Shown here: in pieces, positions 9,292 through 17,729 of the stretch
Layout: every line of letters begins with the position of its first letter
Numbering within the stretch: position 1 is the stretch's first letter
NCBI GenBank assembly: GCA_024227565.1
Contig: JAAEUE010000198.1
Span: 1 to 57,155 of the forward strand
From: Alphaproteobacteria bacterium
GTDB lineage: Bacteria; Pseudomonadota; Alphaproteobacteria; Rhizobiales; CAJQND01
Direction: 5' to 3'
Length of the DNA stretch: 57,155 bases
Translations under genes and position numbers: made by a program
Notes under the pieces: model-generated
Told to the model about the DNA's origin: nothing
Seen by the model: the letters and a program-made list of their open reading frames with translations, nothing else
The model's database searches: none

Positions 9292-10625
9292 CGCGCCGGC
9301 TCTGGCATGGATGGGTCTTCGTCAGGCGCCCGGCGCAGTTTCGCGAACAACGAACAGTCGATGCCGGTGAGCCGCCAGGCGAGTTGCCACTGCACCACGG
9401 CGATCAAAGACGTAGCAGCAAGATAGGCGACCGCAATTCCCATGATGCCGTAAATCGGGAACAGGATCAGGCTGAGCAATACTGAAACAATCAGCCCCCC
9501 TGTCAAACTGTAGAGGCTCGGTAGCTGATGGTCCTTCATAGCCAACACAGCCGTTGCAGGACCGAACACAGCCCGGGCCACCATCGTCAAACACATCACC
9601 ATCAACGCACCATGGGCAGACCTGAAACTGGCATCCACCAGCCCCAGCGCAAACTCTCCAACGAACCACACGCCCAGACAAACCGATCCCGCATACCCAA
9701 GCGCAAGCGCGTTGGCACGGCTTAGGCTGGAGAACAGTGCCGCGCGGTCCTCGCGGGCATTTGCGCTGTATAGATCAGGCAGCACCAAAGCATAGAGCGC
9801 ACGCATGCCAAAGCCGGCGAGCACTCTGAGCCGGAAGCATATGTGCAGCACCGCGATCTCTGTAGTGGTGGCAATCAAGCCGGCGAGCAGCAGATGCAAC
9901 TCAATGAAGTAGTCCCACAACAGGCTGATGAACATCCATGGCCAGCCAGTGCGGGTCCATCTTGTGGCGTCACGGTCTTCATCGACGCCGCCGGGCACGA
10001 GCTCTGTGGAGCGCATCAACCAAACTTGCGCGCCTGCTGTGATCCAGCAGCCTGCGCAGATGATACCAAGCAGCAATGCGCTGCCCTCTTTTTTCAGGGC
10101 CAAGGCACTGACGAAAACCGCCAGAAGAATGAAGGCAGGCTTGAGCAGACTTTCCGGCAAGAAAGCGCTGAACTGGCGGCGTGCGCCTGTGAGCACCCCG
10201 CCGTTGAAACTGATGAAGGCCAGGGCCGGCGCCATGGCCAGCGCGAAGGCTACGGTGAGCAGCGTGGAAAACGTTACTTGCCCCATCAACGCCATCACGC
10301 CGACGGCGCCTGCGCCAACCGCTGCAGCCGTCATGCGCCAGATGATTGCGTAACCGTTGCGCAAGTATCCCTTCAGCAAACCATGGTGCACATTCGCGAT
10401 GTATTCGGAAACGAACAGAGTTGCCGTGGCTTGCCGTCCGAGCGGCAGAATGACAGCGATCAAACTGGCCACTGCCATGCAGAGGGCAAACACGCCCAAG
10501 GCGTCAGCGCCCAAGAAGCGCACAATCGCAATGTTGCCGGCGAAGGCAAGGCCAGCGCCGGCGAACCGTGCAGCCATTAACACGGACGAGCGCCCCAAAA
10601 GGCGCCCTATGCTCATTTTGGTCAC
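9288..10625 (-). CDS. MOP-superfamily polysaccharide flippase (Wzx-like)
   Basis: This integral membrane protein of about 445 residues has 12 or more hydrophobic helices. The start (MSIGRLLGRSSVLMAARFAG) and the loop FLGADALGVFALCMAV are typical of Wzx/MurJ-like lipid-linked glycan flippases. It probably moves a lipid-linked product from the cytoplasmic to the periplasmic face. The GTG at 10625 overlaps the stop of the upstream gene as GTGA, which suggests translational coupling; an ATG at 10616 is the alternative. It is the last gene of a four-gene minus-strand unit that contains no glycosyltransferase or polymerase, which is unusual for a flippase. Confidence 0.88.
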   Translation of the reverse strand: MTKMSIGRLLGRSSVLMAARFAGAGLAFAGNIAIVRFLGADALGVFALCMAVASLIAVILPLGRQATATLFVSEYIANVHHGLLKGYLRNGYAIIWRMTAAAVGAGAVGVMALMGQVTFSTLLTVAFALAMAPALAFISFNGGVLTGARRQFSAFLPESLLKPAFILLAVFVSALALKKEGSALLLGIICAGCWITAGAQVWLMRSTELVPGGVDEDRDATRWTRTGWPWMFISLLWDYFIELHLLLAGLIATTTEIAVLHICFRLRVLAGFGMRALYALVLPDLYSANAREDRAALFSSLSRANALALGYAGSVCLGVWFVGEFALGLVDASFRSAHGALMVMCLTMVARAVFGPATAVLAMKDHQLPSLYSLTGGLIVSVLLSLILFPIYGIMGIAVAYLAATSLIAVVQWQLAWRLTGIDCSLFAKLRRAPDEDPSMPEPAR

Positions 10626-11797
10626 GCGGCGAGCAGCGACTTGGCCCGGTGCAGGGTCCGGGAGGTCGCAGCCTTCAAGTCATGGGCCATGTAGATGGTG
10701 CGCACCAAGATGTCATCCACTGCGGTGCGGCTGCGGCGATAGTTTGGCGGGGTCGTGACGATACGGCCCAGCTTGCCGCAGAAGCCTTTTTTGAATTGAT
10801 GCAAGCCCTGGTCACCGTCCGTGCCGCCAAGATCGTACCAGCGCGCACCTGGCAGGCCGCACAGCCAATCGGCAATCCAGCCATGCATCGCATAGCCGGC
10901 CTTCAGGCGCAGTGCCCGTTCATCGGTTGCACCATAGAGGTATACGGCCCTGTCTCCAGCAATGCCCAGCACAGCTCCGGCGGTGGGACGGCCGTCGGCA
11001 TAAACCATAACGAAAACCGGCCTATGCTCGGGCTCTTCAGCGTGCACCAGGTCAGCCAGGGTGGCGATTGCAGAGGAGTCTTGAAACTGTTTGCGGTCGA
11101 GCATCTGTTCATACAACTGCATGAACTCGGCATACCCAGCGCCGGCCTCAACCATCTTGATTTCCAGATCGTTCTTGAGGGACTTTTTCAGGTTGTAGCG
11201 CCACTTTTGATCGAGACTGGATTTGAGTTCTTCTGGGGTGACCGAAACATCCACAAGATAACGATCCGGGTAAGGGAGCGAGGAGCCTTCTGTGAAGCCC
11301 AGACCTTTAAGCGCTTCTACGGAGGCATCGGAAAATTCAGGGTCGGCATGGGGTTGAACGGAGAGGAACAGTCCACGCCGGTCAACATACTCAAGCCTGA
11401 GCGCCTGAAGCGCATTGCGCAGGCGGGTTACATCAAGGGTCTGTCCCTTTTGGCGCCACAAGGGCCCCCATTTTGCGATGGCAAGGCCGCGCCCGGTTCC
11501 TGGTATCGAAAATACCACAAGCGCTGCAACAGCGATTTCTTCACCGCCGCGTTCCACAACGATACGTTCCGTACGCGACGCCCCCCAGCGGCTCTCCACA
11601 AACCGGCTGGTTTGTTCGCTAACCACGTCATCGTAGCGTGCTGCAAGTCGGTCGAACTCTGGACCGTCAACATAGCGCACGGCAAAATCGGCACTTAACG
11701 TGGGTTCAAAGGCCAATTCGGCTCGTTTTGCAGGGCTCAGAATGCCCGAGACTGTGGAATTTTCGTTGTAATGCTGTAGGGCGATTACGTTGTTCAT
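10622..11797 (-). CDS. FemAB/GNAT-type acyl- or aminoacyl-transferase
   Basis: A protein of 391 residues with two GNAT-like halves. The C-terminal half contains AGAVLGIAGDRAVYLYGATD, then KAGYAMHGWIADWL and WYDLGGTDGDQGLHQFKKGF. This is the pattern of the FemAB-like family, which transfers amino acids from aminoacyl-tRNA to cell-wall or lipid-linked precursors, or acyl groups in surface polymer synthesis. The start is the ATG at 11797, preceded by GGAGG 8 bases upstream; the TTG at 11812 has no such site. It overlaps the flippase gene by 4 bases, so the two are almost certainly co-translated. Confidence 0.85.
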   Translation of the reverse strand: MNNVIALQHYNENSTVSGILSPAKRAELAFEPTLSADFAVRYVDGPEFDRLAARYDDVVSEQTSRFVESRWGASRTERIVVERGGEEIAVAALVVFSIPGTGRGLAIAKWGPLWRQKGQTLDVTRLRNALQALRLEYVDRRGLFLSVQPHADPEFSDASVEALKGLGFTEGSSLPYPDRYLVDVSVTPEELKSSLDQKWRYNLKKSLKNDLEIKMVEAGAGYAEFMQLYEQMLDRKQFQDSSAIATLADLVHAEEPEHRPVFVMVYADGRPTAGAVLGIAGDRAVYLYGATDERALRLKAGYAMHGWIADWLCGLPGARWYDLGGTDGDQGLHQFKKGFCGKLGRIVTTPPNYRRSRTAVDDILVRTIYMAHDLKAATSRTLHRAKSLLAA

Positions 11798-11882
11798 TGT
11801 CAAGGCCTCCAACGGTGTTCGGCCTGCCCTGTTTCATCCCGAGCCGCAATCGGAAGGTGGCAGGTCCTTAACCCTTCACCAT

Positions 11883-13142
11883 TCAAGAGCCATGCCAAGC
11901 TTCAACCTTTTCGCTTGGCCATCGCCGCACCCGGCGCAGCAGACCACTGAACGAGGGCAAAACCTCATTGAGCGAGAAGAAACCCGGCAGCGGATCGCGC
12001 CAACACCATTTCATGTGCACATCAGCACGCCAGGCCGCAGAAACGGCGCGCCAGAGCCAACGGTAGCTCTCTTTCGCGCCAACATCACCGCGCAAATAGG
12101 CCAGCTTCGCTCCCAGCAGATCACCTGCCGTCCAGACATATTTCAGGCCTGCTTTGCCTTCCAGGCTGCGGACAGGTTTTTCAGGAAACTGCGCCAGAGC
12201 AATCGCGACAGTGCTTAACATCAGTCCTGCCGCTTCAGGCACCGCATGGTTGCCGGCGATGCGCGGATTGATCTCCAGAAAGCTTATGGAACCGTCCTGC
12301 TCGTTCACCAGGAACTGAGCACAGCCGACGCCCGTATACCCCAGAGCCTTGATCAGACGTGTGGCGTAATCCTTCAATTCCGGATCAGGCTCGATGGTCT
12401 CCCCCTCAACGGCCAGTCCGGTGCCATCCGGCATGTCGGTGCGCAAGATGACAGCGTGCAGATAACGGACGATCTGGCCATTTTGAGCTGCAAAATACAG
12501 ATTGTGCCGGCGGCCTTCCACTTTGCGCTGTAGCAACAGATTGCGCATGCCGCGGGCCAATTCATGAACCACGGCCTGCAGATCAGACACGGTTTCGCAG
12601 ACAACGGCCTTCTTGCCGCCAATCCGTTCCGTAGACTTTTCCGGGCGAATGACCAGAGGCAAACCTATGCGTTCCACCGCCTGGGAAAACCCAGAAAGGG
12701 TGTGCACCATCTCAAAGGGCGCGGTCGGAACCTTGTTGAGAACCGCAAGGGTCATCAGACCCAGCTTGTCGAGACAGGCCCTCACCAAATCGGGCGGCGT
12801 CATGGCGTAGACGGGGCCAAAGGGCAGATGCTCCTCATGCTCGGCAAACACCCGCACAAACTCTTCAGCCACGGGATAAACCACTTCAATTTCGGGGCGC
12901 TCACGCAGAAAACCCTTGAGATCCGCCAGAAATCCCTCCGGATCAGAACTCACAGGCCTATGGCCCCAAAGCTCATCGACATATCTGCAATGTTCGGCCC
13001 CACCATCGCACCCTTCTACGCTGCAGATGACCTTGTAGCCCTGTCGCCTGAGAACGCGTGCCAAAGTTAGCGCAGGCCGGTAGTTTCCCAGCAACAGAAC
13101 GGTTGGATGATCCTGGCCTTGAAGAGGAGCGATCAGATCCAT
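11883..13142 (-). CDS. ATP-grasp ligase
   Basis: A 419-residue enzyme with the carbamoyl-phosphate-synthase/carboxylase-like ATP-grasp fold. The N-terminal part (PTVLLLGNYRPALTLARVLR) is a pre-ATP-grasp Rossmann domain. FLEINPRIAGNHAVPEAAG (288-306) supplies the Mg-binding Glu290 and Asn292. Such enzymes join a carboxylate to an amine through acyl phosphate. The acceptor is unknown; the neighbours suggest modification of a surface or lipid-linked compound. The start is the ATG at 13142, which has GGAGGG just upstream and lies 2 bases from the stop of the preceding gene; the open frame reaches 13385, but that part overlaps the membrane-protein gene and looks non-coding. Confidence 0.87.
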   Translation of the reverse strand: MDLIAPLQGQDHPTVLLLGNYRPALTLARVLRRQGYKVICSVEGCDGGAEHCRYVDELWGHRPVSSDPEGFLADLKGFLRERPEIEVVYPVAEEFVRVFAEHEEHLPFGPVYAMTPPDLVRACLDKLGLMTLAVLNKVPTAPFEMVHTLSGFSQAVERIGLPLVIRPEKSTERIGGKKAVVCETVSDLQAVVHELARGMRNLLLQRKVEGRRHNLYFAAQNGQIVRYLHAVILRTDMPDGTGLAVEGETIEPDPELKDYATRLIKALGYTGVGCAQFLVNEQDGSISFLEINPRIAGNHAVPEAAGLMLSTVAIALAQFPEKPVRSLEGKAGLKYVWTAGDLLGAKLAYLRGDVGAKESYRWLWRAVSAAWRADVHMKWCWRDPLPGFFSLNEVLPSFSGLLRRVRRWPSEKVEAWHGS

Positions 13143-13144
13143 TC

Positions 13145-13870
13145 CTAGCCCTCCTGCAGCCATGTGCGCCGGTCTAGGTTTACGGCCGGGCTGGACAGCA
13201 GTGCGGCCATCGTTGAAATGTGGAACGAGGCCCAGCAGCAGATGCCGAAGAATTTGGCACTGTCTTCCAAATAAACCAGTGAAGGCAGAAGGCTGTGGAA
13301 CACCGTGTCGACCACCATGCTCAGCGCCAGTGCACCGCCGGCGATAAACAGCATCAGCCAATCGTGCCGGAGGATGGTTCGCCAACTCGCCAATCCATAG
13401 AGGCCGCCTAGGACCAGATAGAGCCCCAACACGGCGTTTTGAGGGATGCCGAAACTTGGGAACACGACCTCGTGGACCAGAAAAGCATCATCAAGCGCGA
13501 GCCACCCGGTGAGAAGGCCCGCTGAGGCTGCAAACCAAACCAGGGGTTTGGCGCGCTTTTGAACTGCAAGCAAAAGGGCCGCGAACAGGCAGACGGCAGC
13601 AGTGGCCGACCAGGCCATGACGCCCAGATTTGAGATAAAACCGTAATAGGTGTGGCAGCAGTCGCCGGACAGTTGAGCCGCGGTCAGCGGATCAAGGAAC
13701 ATCCATTTTGGTTCGGCCCAGGGCTGCAGCAAGACCGCCGCAAGAAAAGCCAGGGGCAGTGTGAATGTGGCCGCCCTAATCCAGTTTTGCACCGGACTTG
13801 CGCTGCGTCCAAGCGCCGCTGTGATCACATCCCAAGGGGATAGGGAGATAGATTGAGTGTTCGAATACAT
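13145..13870 (-). CDS. six- to seven-helix membrane protein of unknown function
   Basis: The 241-residue protein has about seven hydrophobic helices: 33-50, 78-102, 108-124, 141-160, 168-190 and two near the C-terminus. Polar residues lie within or next to the helices (LALDDAFLVHEVV, VVDTVFHSLL and SFHIST). Their Asp/Glu/His spacing could form a metal site, as in some membrane hydrolases, but I cannot place it in a family. It is the first gene of the ATP-grasp/FemAB/flippase unit, 2 bases ahead of the ATP-grasp start. The ATG at 13870 is the only good start in frame. Confidence 0.75.
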   Translation of the reverse strand: MYSNTQSISLSPWDVITAALGRSASPVQNWIRAATFTLPLAFLAAVLLQPWAEPKWMFLDPLTAAQLSGDCCHTYYGFISNLGVMAWSATAAVCLFAALLLAVQKRAKPLVWFAASAGLLTGWLALDDAFLVHEVVFPSFGIPQNAVLGLYLVLGGLYGLASWRTILRHDWLMLFIAGGALALSMVVDTVFHSLLPSLVYLEDSAKFFGICCWASFHISTMAALLSSPAVNLDRRTWLQEG

Positions 13871-13985
13871 GATATTCGCCGCCTCCTGAACATCTTCAGG
13901 GCGTCCTGCGAACAGTTTGGCCTCGTTCGCAGTGACCCATACCTGGATTTCTCATCCGTTGGGCCACAGGCAGCAAATCTCGTGC

Positions 13986-14007
13986 CAGACGCTCAGACAA
14001 GCGTCTG
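13986..14007 (-). terminator. hairpin downstream of ppk2 (probable terminator)
   Basis: Perfect 8-base arms (cagacgct and agcgtctg) flank a 6-base loop just past the stop of the PPK2 gene at 14016. No long T run follows, so it may be a processing or weak termination site. It separates the kinase group from the four-gene unit downstream. Confidence 0.5.
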
Positions 14008-14015
14008 AATCAGGG

Positions 14016-14897
14016 TCAGAATATCTCCGGAACGAAGGACTGATCCGTGATCGGCGGGCGCATGTATCCCACATCGTCCTGGCGGGGCGGCAGCTCAATC
14101 GCCGCCGGCGTCAGGTCTTCGTACGGGATCATCGACAACAGGTGATTGATGCAATTGAGCCGGGCGCGCTTTTTCACGTCCGCGTTCACCACATACCAGG
14201 GCGCCTGCTTGATATCTGTGTAGACGAACATCTCGTCCTTGGCCTTGGAATACATGAACCACTTGGACCGGCTTTCAAGATCCATGGGAGACAGTTTCCA
14301 CCGGCGAACCGGATCGGTGATGCGTTTTTGGAAGCGCCGTTCCTGCTCTTCATCGCTCACTGAGAACCAGTATTTGATCAAAATGATGCCTGAGCGCACC
14401 AACATGCGCTCAAATTCGGGGCAACTGCGCATGAATTCGGCGTGCTCTTCCTCATTGCAGAACCCCATAACCCGTTCAACGCCGGCCCTGTTGTACCAAC
14501 TGCGATCGAGCAGAACCATTTCACCGGCTGCCGGCAGGTGGGCCACATAGCGTTGGAAATACCATTGGGTTCTTTCCCGTTCGCTGGGCGCAGGCAAGGC
14601 CACCACCCGGCAGATGCGCGGACTGAGGCTCTCGGTGATGCGCTTGATCACACCGCCCTTCCCGGCTGCGTCGCGGCCTTCGAAGACCACAACAACCCTC
14701 AAGCCCTCGGCCTTGATCCATTCTTGCAATTTCACAAGTTCGACCTGCAGACGGGCCAGTTCGCCCTCGTAAACGTCAAGCTTGATTTTCTTAGGCTTCC
14801 CAGCAACCGGATCTTTTCCGTTGGCCGAGCCTGCATCGTTGTTGGAACTGGGCTTTGCGCCTTTTGTATTGCTGTTCGAATTTCCCTGTTTTGTCAT
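14016..14897 (-). CDS. ppk2: polyphosphate kinase 2
   Basis: PPK2 transfers phosphate between polyphosphate and nucleotides, mainly making NTP or NDP from polyphosphate. The Walker A motif is GRDAAGKGG (74-82), the lid arginines are in SERERTQWYFQRY, and the Walker B motif is LLDRSWYNRAGVE with Asp131. It has a single PPK2 domain behind an N-terminal extension of about 35 residues rich in Asn, Ser and Lys. The length fits class I. Of four possible starts (14921, 14909, 14900, 14897), the last has GGAGG at the best spacing. It is the last gene after the MarR, response regulator and kinase genes, 64 bases beyond the kinase, perhaps in the same transcript. Confidence 0.93.
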   Translation of the reverse strand: MTKQGNSNSNTKGAKPSSNNDAGSANGKDPVAGKPKKIKLDVYEGELARLQVELVKLQEWIKAEGLRVVVVFEGRDAAGKGGVIKRITESLSPRICRVVALPAPSERERTQWYFQRYVAHLPAAGEMVLLDRSWYNRAGVERVMGFCNEEEHAEFMRSCPEFERMLVRSGIILIKYWFSVSDEEQERRFQKRITDPVRRWKLSPMDLESRSKWFMYSKAKDEMFVYTDIKQAPWYVVNADVKKRARLNCINHLLSMIPYEDLTPAAIELPPRQDDVGYMRPPITDQSFVPEIF

Positions 14898-14961
14898 CAT
14901 ACCCTCCATACGCTCACTCAAGTGCCGGTAAGCTTAGCACATTTGTAACAGTTTTTGTGGA

Positions 14962-16347
14962 TCAAACAGGAATTCGCAAACTAGCCTTAAGCCCGCCCAT
15001 TTTACTGTCTGACAAGGTCAACTCGCCGCCATGGCTGCGGGCAATATCAAGGGCAATGGTCAGGCCCAGGCCAGAGCCGGTGTCGTCCTGGTTGCGAGCA
15101 TCATCCAGACGGACAAAAGGTTTCAACACCTCTTCGCGGTCCTCTTCCGCGATGCCCGGGCCATCATCTTCAACGGTGATGGCAAGTTCATTGCCGACAA
15201 ATTTTGCCTCCACATGCACCATTTGAGCATGCCGTCCAGCATTGTTAACCAGATTATTGACGCAACGTTTTAACGCATTTGCCTTGACCTTAACCAGCAG
15301 GCCGTCAGCGAGCTTAAATTGAGCGCTCAGTCCTTCGCGCTGCAAACGCGTGTTGATTTGTTGCAACATGGCGGCAACATCGGTCATCTCCGCCTGTTCG
15401 CCGCCGTCGCCGCGCACGAAGTTCATGTAGCCTTCCAGCATGCTCTGCATCTCTTGCACATCATGCTTGAGCTCATTGACCTGGTCGGTCTCGTCAAGAA
15501 ATGCCAGTTGCAAACGAAAGCGCGTCAATATGGTGCGCAAGTCGTGGCTGACGCCGGCCAGCATCGCCGTGCGCTGATCCACGTGGCGCTGGATGCGGTC
15601 TTTCATACCGATGACCGCGCGCGCCGCACTCTGCACCTCGGAGGCGCCGCGGGGATGGAAATCGGGCACATCATGGCCCATGCCAAAGCTCTGCGCCGCC
15701 TCGGCCAGTTGCTGGATAGGCCATATTTGCTTGCGTAGAAACACAATCGCCAACGCAAGCAACACCAACGATGAACCCACCATCCACAAGATGAAAATAT
15801 GGGAGTTGGAGGCGTAGGCCCGGCTTTGGTCGGTGACCACCCGGAAGATCGTGTCCTTGCCAACCTGGACGCGAATATCCACAAACCCCGATTTGCCCAG
15901 CACATCAAGCCAGAAGGGGCGCCCTACCCGCTTGCGGATCTGCTTGGAGAGCTTCAGGTCCAGCAGGGAGAACAGTGGCTTGACCGCCGGCGGCGGCAAG
16001 CTGTCGCCGGGGCGGATTTCCAAACCTAGAGCGAGCCTGTCCTTGGCCATCTTTTCCAACATCTGGCGGCTTGCCTGAGTGGGCGGCATGGTTTCATAAA
16101 GCTCGGTCAGAAAACCGATCTCGCGGGCCACGGATTTGGAAAGCCGGGTTGAAATCTTATCCCAATGGCGTTCCATGAAGACGAACGCCATAATCGCCTG
16201 CAACACCACGATCGGTGCGATGATGATGATCAGGGAGCGCGGATAAAGACCCTCCGGCAAGTGCCGTTCGAGGAACCGGTTAAAGCGCCAATAGAGGTTC
16301 TGTTTCTCCTCTGGAACCTCCTTGTTCGCAATGTCCGCCATGGTCAT
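14962..16347 (-). CDS. EnvZ-like sensor histidine kinase
   Basis: Helix 1 (about 38-57) and helix 2 (about 183-204) flank a periplasmic domain of about 125 residues. HAMP follows (205-258), then the phosphoacceptor H268 in AGVSHDLRTILTRFRLQ, the N box LVNNAGRHA, the G1 box DDGPGI and the G2 box GSGLGLTIA. In the H box the residue after HDLRT is Ile, where EnvZ has Pro. The next gene upstream (23 bases) encodes the OmpR-type regulator that is probably its partner. The stimulus is unknown. It acts in the inner membrane. Confidence 0.93.
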   Translation of the reverse strand: MTMADIANKEVPEEKQNLYWRFNRFLERHLPEGLYPRSLIIIIAPIVVLQAIMAFVFMERHWDKISTRLSKSVAREIGFLTELYETMPPTQASRQMLEKMAKDRLALGLEIRPGDSLPPPAVKPLFSLLDLKLSKQIRKRVGRPFWLDVLGKSGFVDIRVQVGKDTIFRVVTDQSRAYASNSHIFILWMVGSSLVLLALAIVFLRKQIWPIQQLAEAAQSFGMGHDVPDFHPRGASEVQSAARAVIGMKDRIQRHVDQRTAMLAGVSHDLRTILTRFRLQLAFLDETDQVNELKHDVQEMQSMLEGYMNFVRGDGGEQAEMTDVAAMLQQINTRLQREGLSAQFKLADGLLVKVKANALKRCVNNLVNNAGRHAQMVHVEAKFVGNELAITVEDDGPGIAEEDREEVLKPFVRLDDARNQDDTGSGLGLTIALDIARSHGGELTLSDSKMGGLKASLRIPV

Positions 16348-16370
16348 CCAAGCGTCCTGAGGCGCTGGTG

Positions 16371-17066
16371 CTAATCTGTGTACAAGATGTAGCCTGCTCC
16401 ACGCACCGTTTGCAAATAAGTTGGAGCGGACGGATCAGGCTCGATTTTGCGCCGCAGCCGGTTAATCTGAACATCAACGGCCCTGGCACTTTCATCGGCG
16501 CCATTCTGCGAGAGTTCCGACCGCGAAATCGGCTCGCCCGGGCGCACGGCAAAAAGGCGCAACAATTCCTGCTCACGGGTGGTCAGACGAACGTTCTCTT
16601 CTCCTCGCCGCAGTTCGCCACGCTCCACATGAAACACCAGGTCGGCAAGCTTGATTTCTTGCGGCACCGGTGCTGGTGCGATCGAGCGCTTGAGGATGGA
16701 ATTGATCCGCAAAACCAGTTCCCGGGGCTCAAAGGGTTTGACGAGGTAATCGTCGCCGCCGGCTTCAAAGCCGTCAATCCGATGCTCTGCCTCAGACAAC
16801 GCCGAGAGGATCACAATGGGCACATCACCGTCCTCACGAATGCTTTGGGCCAGCTCCAGTCCCGTCTCGCCCGGCATCATCACGTCGAGCACCAGCAGAT
16901 CAAAAGCTAATCCGCCAAGCATCTCGCGCGCCTGGGTGGCATCACCGGCGGTGGACACCCGAAAACCTTGGTTTGCCAGAAATTCCTTGATGAGATCGCG
17001 AATACGCCGGTCGTCATCGACAACCAGTATATGCGGTGCGTCATCGGTTACGAGCTTGCGGTCCAT
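16371..17066 (-). CDS. petR: OmpR-family response regulator, PetR-like
   Basis: The receiver domain has the acidic pocket at VVDDD, the phosphoacceptor D61 (LDVMMPG) and the lysine K110 (YLVKPF). A winged-helix domain follows (about 135-231) with RAVDVQINRLRRKIE as the recognition helix and the C-terminal RGAGYIL wing. The 231-residue length is usual. The order MarR regulator, OmpR-type regulator and EnvZ-like kinase matches PetP-PetR in alphaproteobacteria, first known in Rhodobacter near the cytochrome bc1 genes; the symbol rests on that resemblance and could be wrong. It is probably transcribed from the palindromic promoter upstream of the MarR gene. Confidence 0.85.
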   Translation of the reverse strand: MDRKLVTDDAPHILVVDDDRRIRDLIKEFLANQGFRVSTAGDATQAREMLGGLAFDLLVLDVMMPGETGLELAQSIREDGDVPIVILSALSEAEHRIDGFEAGGDDYLVKPFEPRELVLRINSILKRSIAPAPVPQEIKLADLVFHVERGELRRGEENVRLTTREQELLRLFAVRPGEPISRSELSQNGADESARAVDVQINRLRRKIEPDPSAPTYLQTVRGAGYILYTD

Positions 17067-17099
17067 GGATCCTGGCTCCGGTGCCCTTCCTGATTCTGC

Positions 17100-17588
17100 T
17101 TAATCTAACACAGGCATGGCAAGGTTGCGCGAAATTCGCGCTTCCACCTCTTTGCGGTCCTCCGGGTTGACCAGATGCAGCAACACATCGCGATAGGCCC
17201 CCGTGGACCCAGGTCCAGATGCTTTCAAGGCAGCAGAAAAGCGCTCGATTTGTGGACCAACCAGTTTACGCCGCAGGCTCTCGCCCTTCTCGGTCAAAAA
17301 CAGCAACCGGTGCCGGCGGTCGCTGTCGCCCTCACGCTGTTCAACGTGGCCACTCTCTATCAGATCCTTGAGGACCCGGCCCAGGCTTTGCTTGGTGATC
17401 CGCAGAATGTCCAGCAACTCGGCAACCCGAATGCCCGGATTGCGCCCAACGAAATGGACGATCCTGTGATGGGCCCGGCCAAAGCCGTAGTCCCGCAAAA
17501 TCTCATCTGGATCCGAGACAAAGTCTCGGTAAGCGAAGAACAAGAGCTCTATAAGCTCTACAACCTCCTGCTCACGTGAAGTCATCAT
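17100..17588 (-). CDS. petP: MarR-family regulator, PetP-like
   Basis: A winged helix-turn-helix protein of about 162 residues. VAELLDILRITKQSLGRVLK is the DNA-binding helix pair, and EGDSDRRHRLLFLTEKG is the wing with the family's conserved DxRxR pattern. It begins a unit with the response regulator (33 bases on) and the kinase. It is divergent from ilvE across a palindrome that contains both predicted -35 elements, so autoregulation plus control of ilvE is likely. Start: the ATG at 17588 is preceded by GGGGA at 5 bases; ATGs at 17600 and 17585 are alternatives. The PetP name is by gene order. Confidence 0.85.
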   Translation of the reverse strand: MMTSREQEVVELIELLFFAYRDFVSDPDEILRDYGFGRAHHRIVHFVGRNPGIRVAELLDILRITKQSLGRVLKDLIESGHVEQREGDSDRRHRLLFLTEKGESLRRKLVGPQIERFSAALKASGPGSTGAYRDVLLHLVNPEDRKEVEARISRNLAMPVLD

Positions 17589-17617
17589 GCACGTCCCCAT
17601 TCACCCACGTCAGTGCC

Positions 17618-17679
17618 ATCATAGGCTCATAAGAAAAATATGTCAGCATTGTTGACATATTTTTCTGCCTTGATACAGT
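17618..17679. promoter_or_regulatory. divergent petP/ilvE promoters sharing a 35-bp palindromic operator
   Basis: The palindrome has perfect 14-base arms (17632-17645 and 17653-17666) with a 7-base centre. The plus-strand -35 TTGACA (17652-17657) is 16 bases from TACAGT (17674-17679), giving an ilvE start of transcription near 17686. The minus-strand -35 CTGACA (17646-17641) is 17 bases from TATGAT (17623-17618), giving a MarR transcript start near 17611. Each -35 lies in one half of the palindrome, so one bound dimer could block both promoters. The MarR protein encoded next to it is the obvious candidate. Confidence 0.75.
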
Positions 17680-17729
17680 CCGCCGTCGCTTTTGCGCAAC
17701 GGTTTATGGCAATTTATGGAGTTAACGCT

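Noticed and set aside
10568..11698. 376-codon open frame on the plus strand
   Set aside because: It lies fully opposite the FemAB-like gene, has no SD and no family motifs, and its codon pattern is that of a shadow of the real gene.
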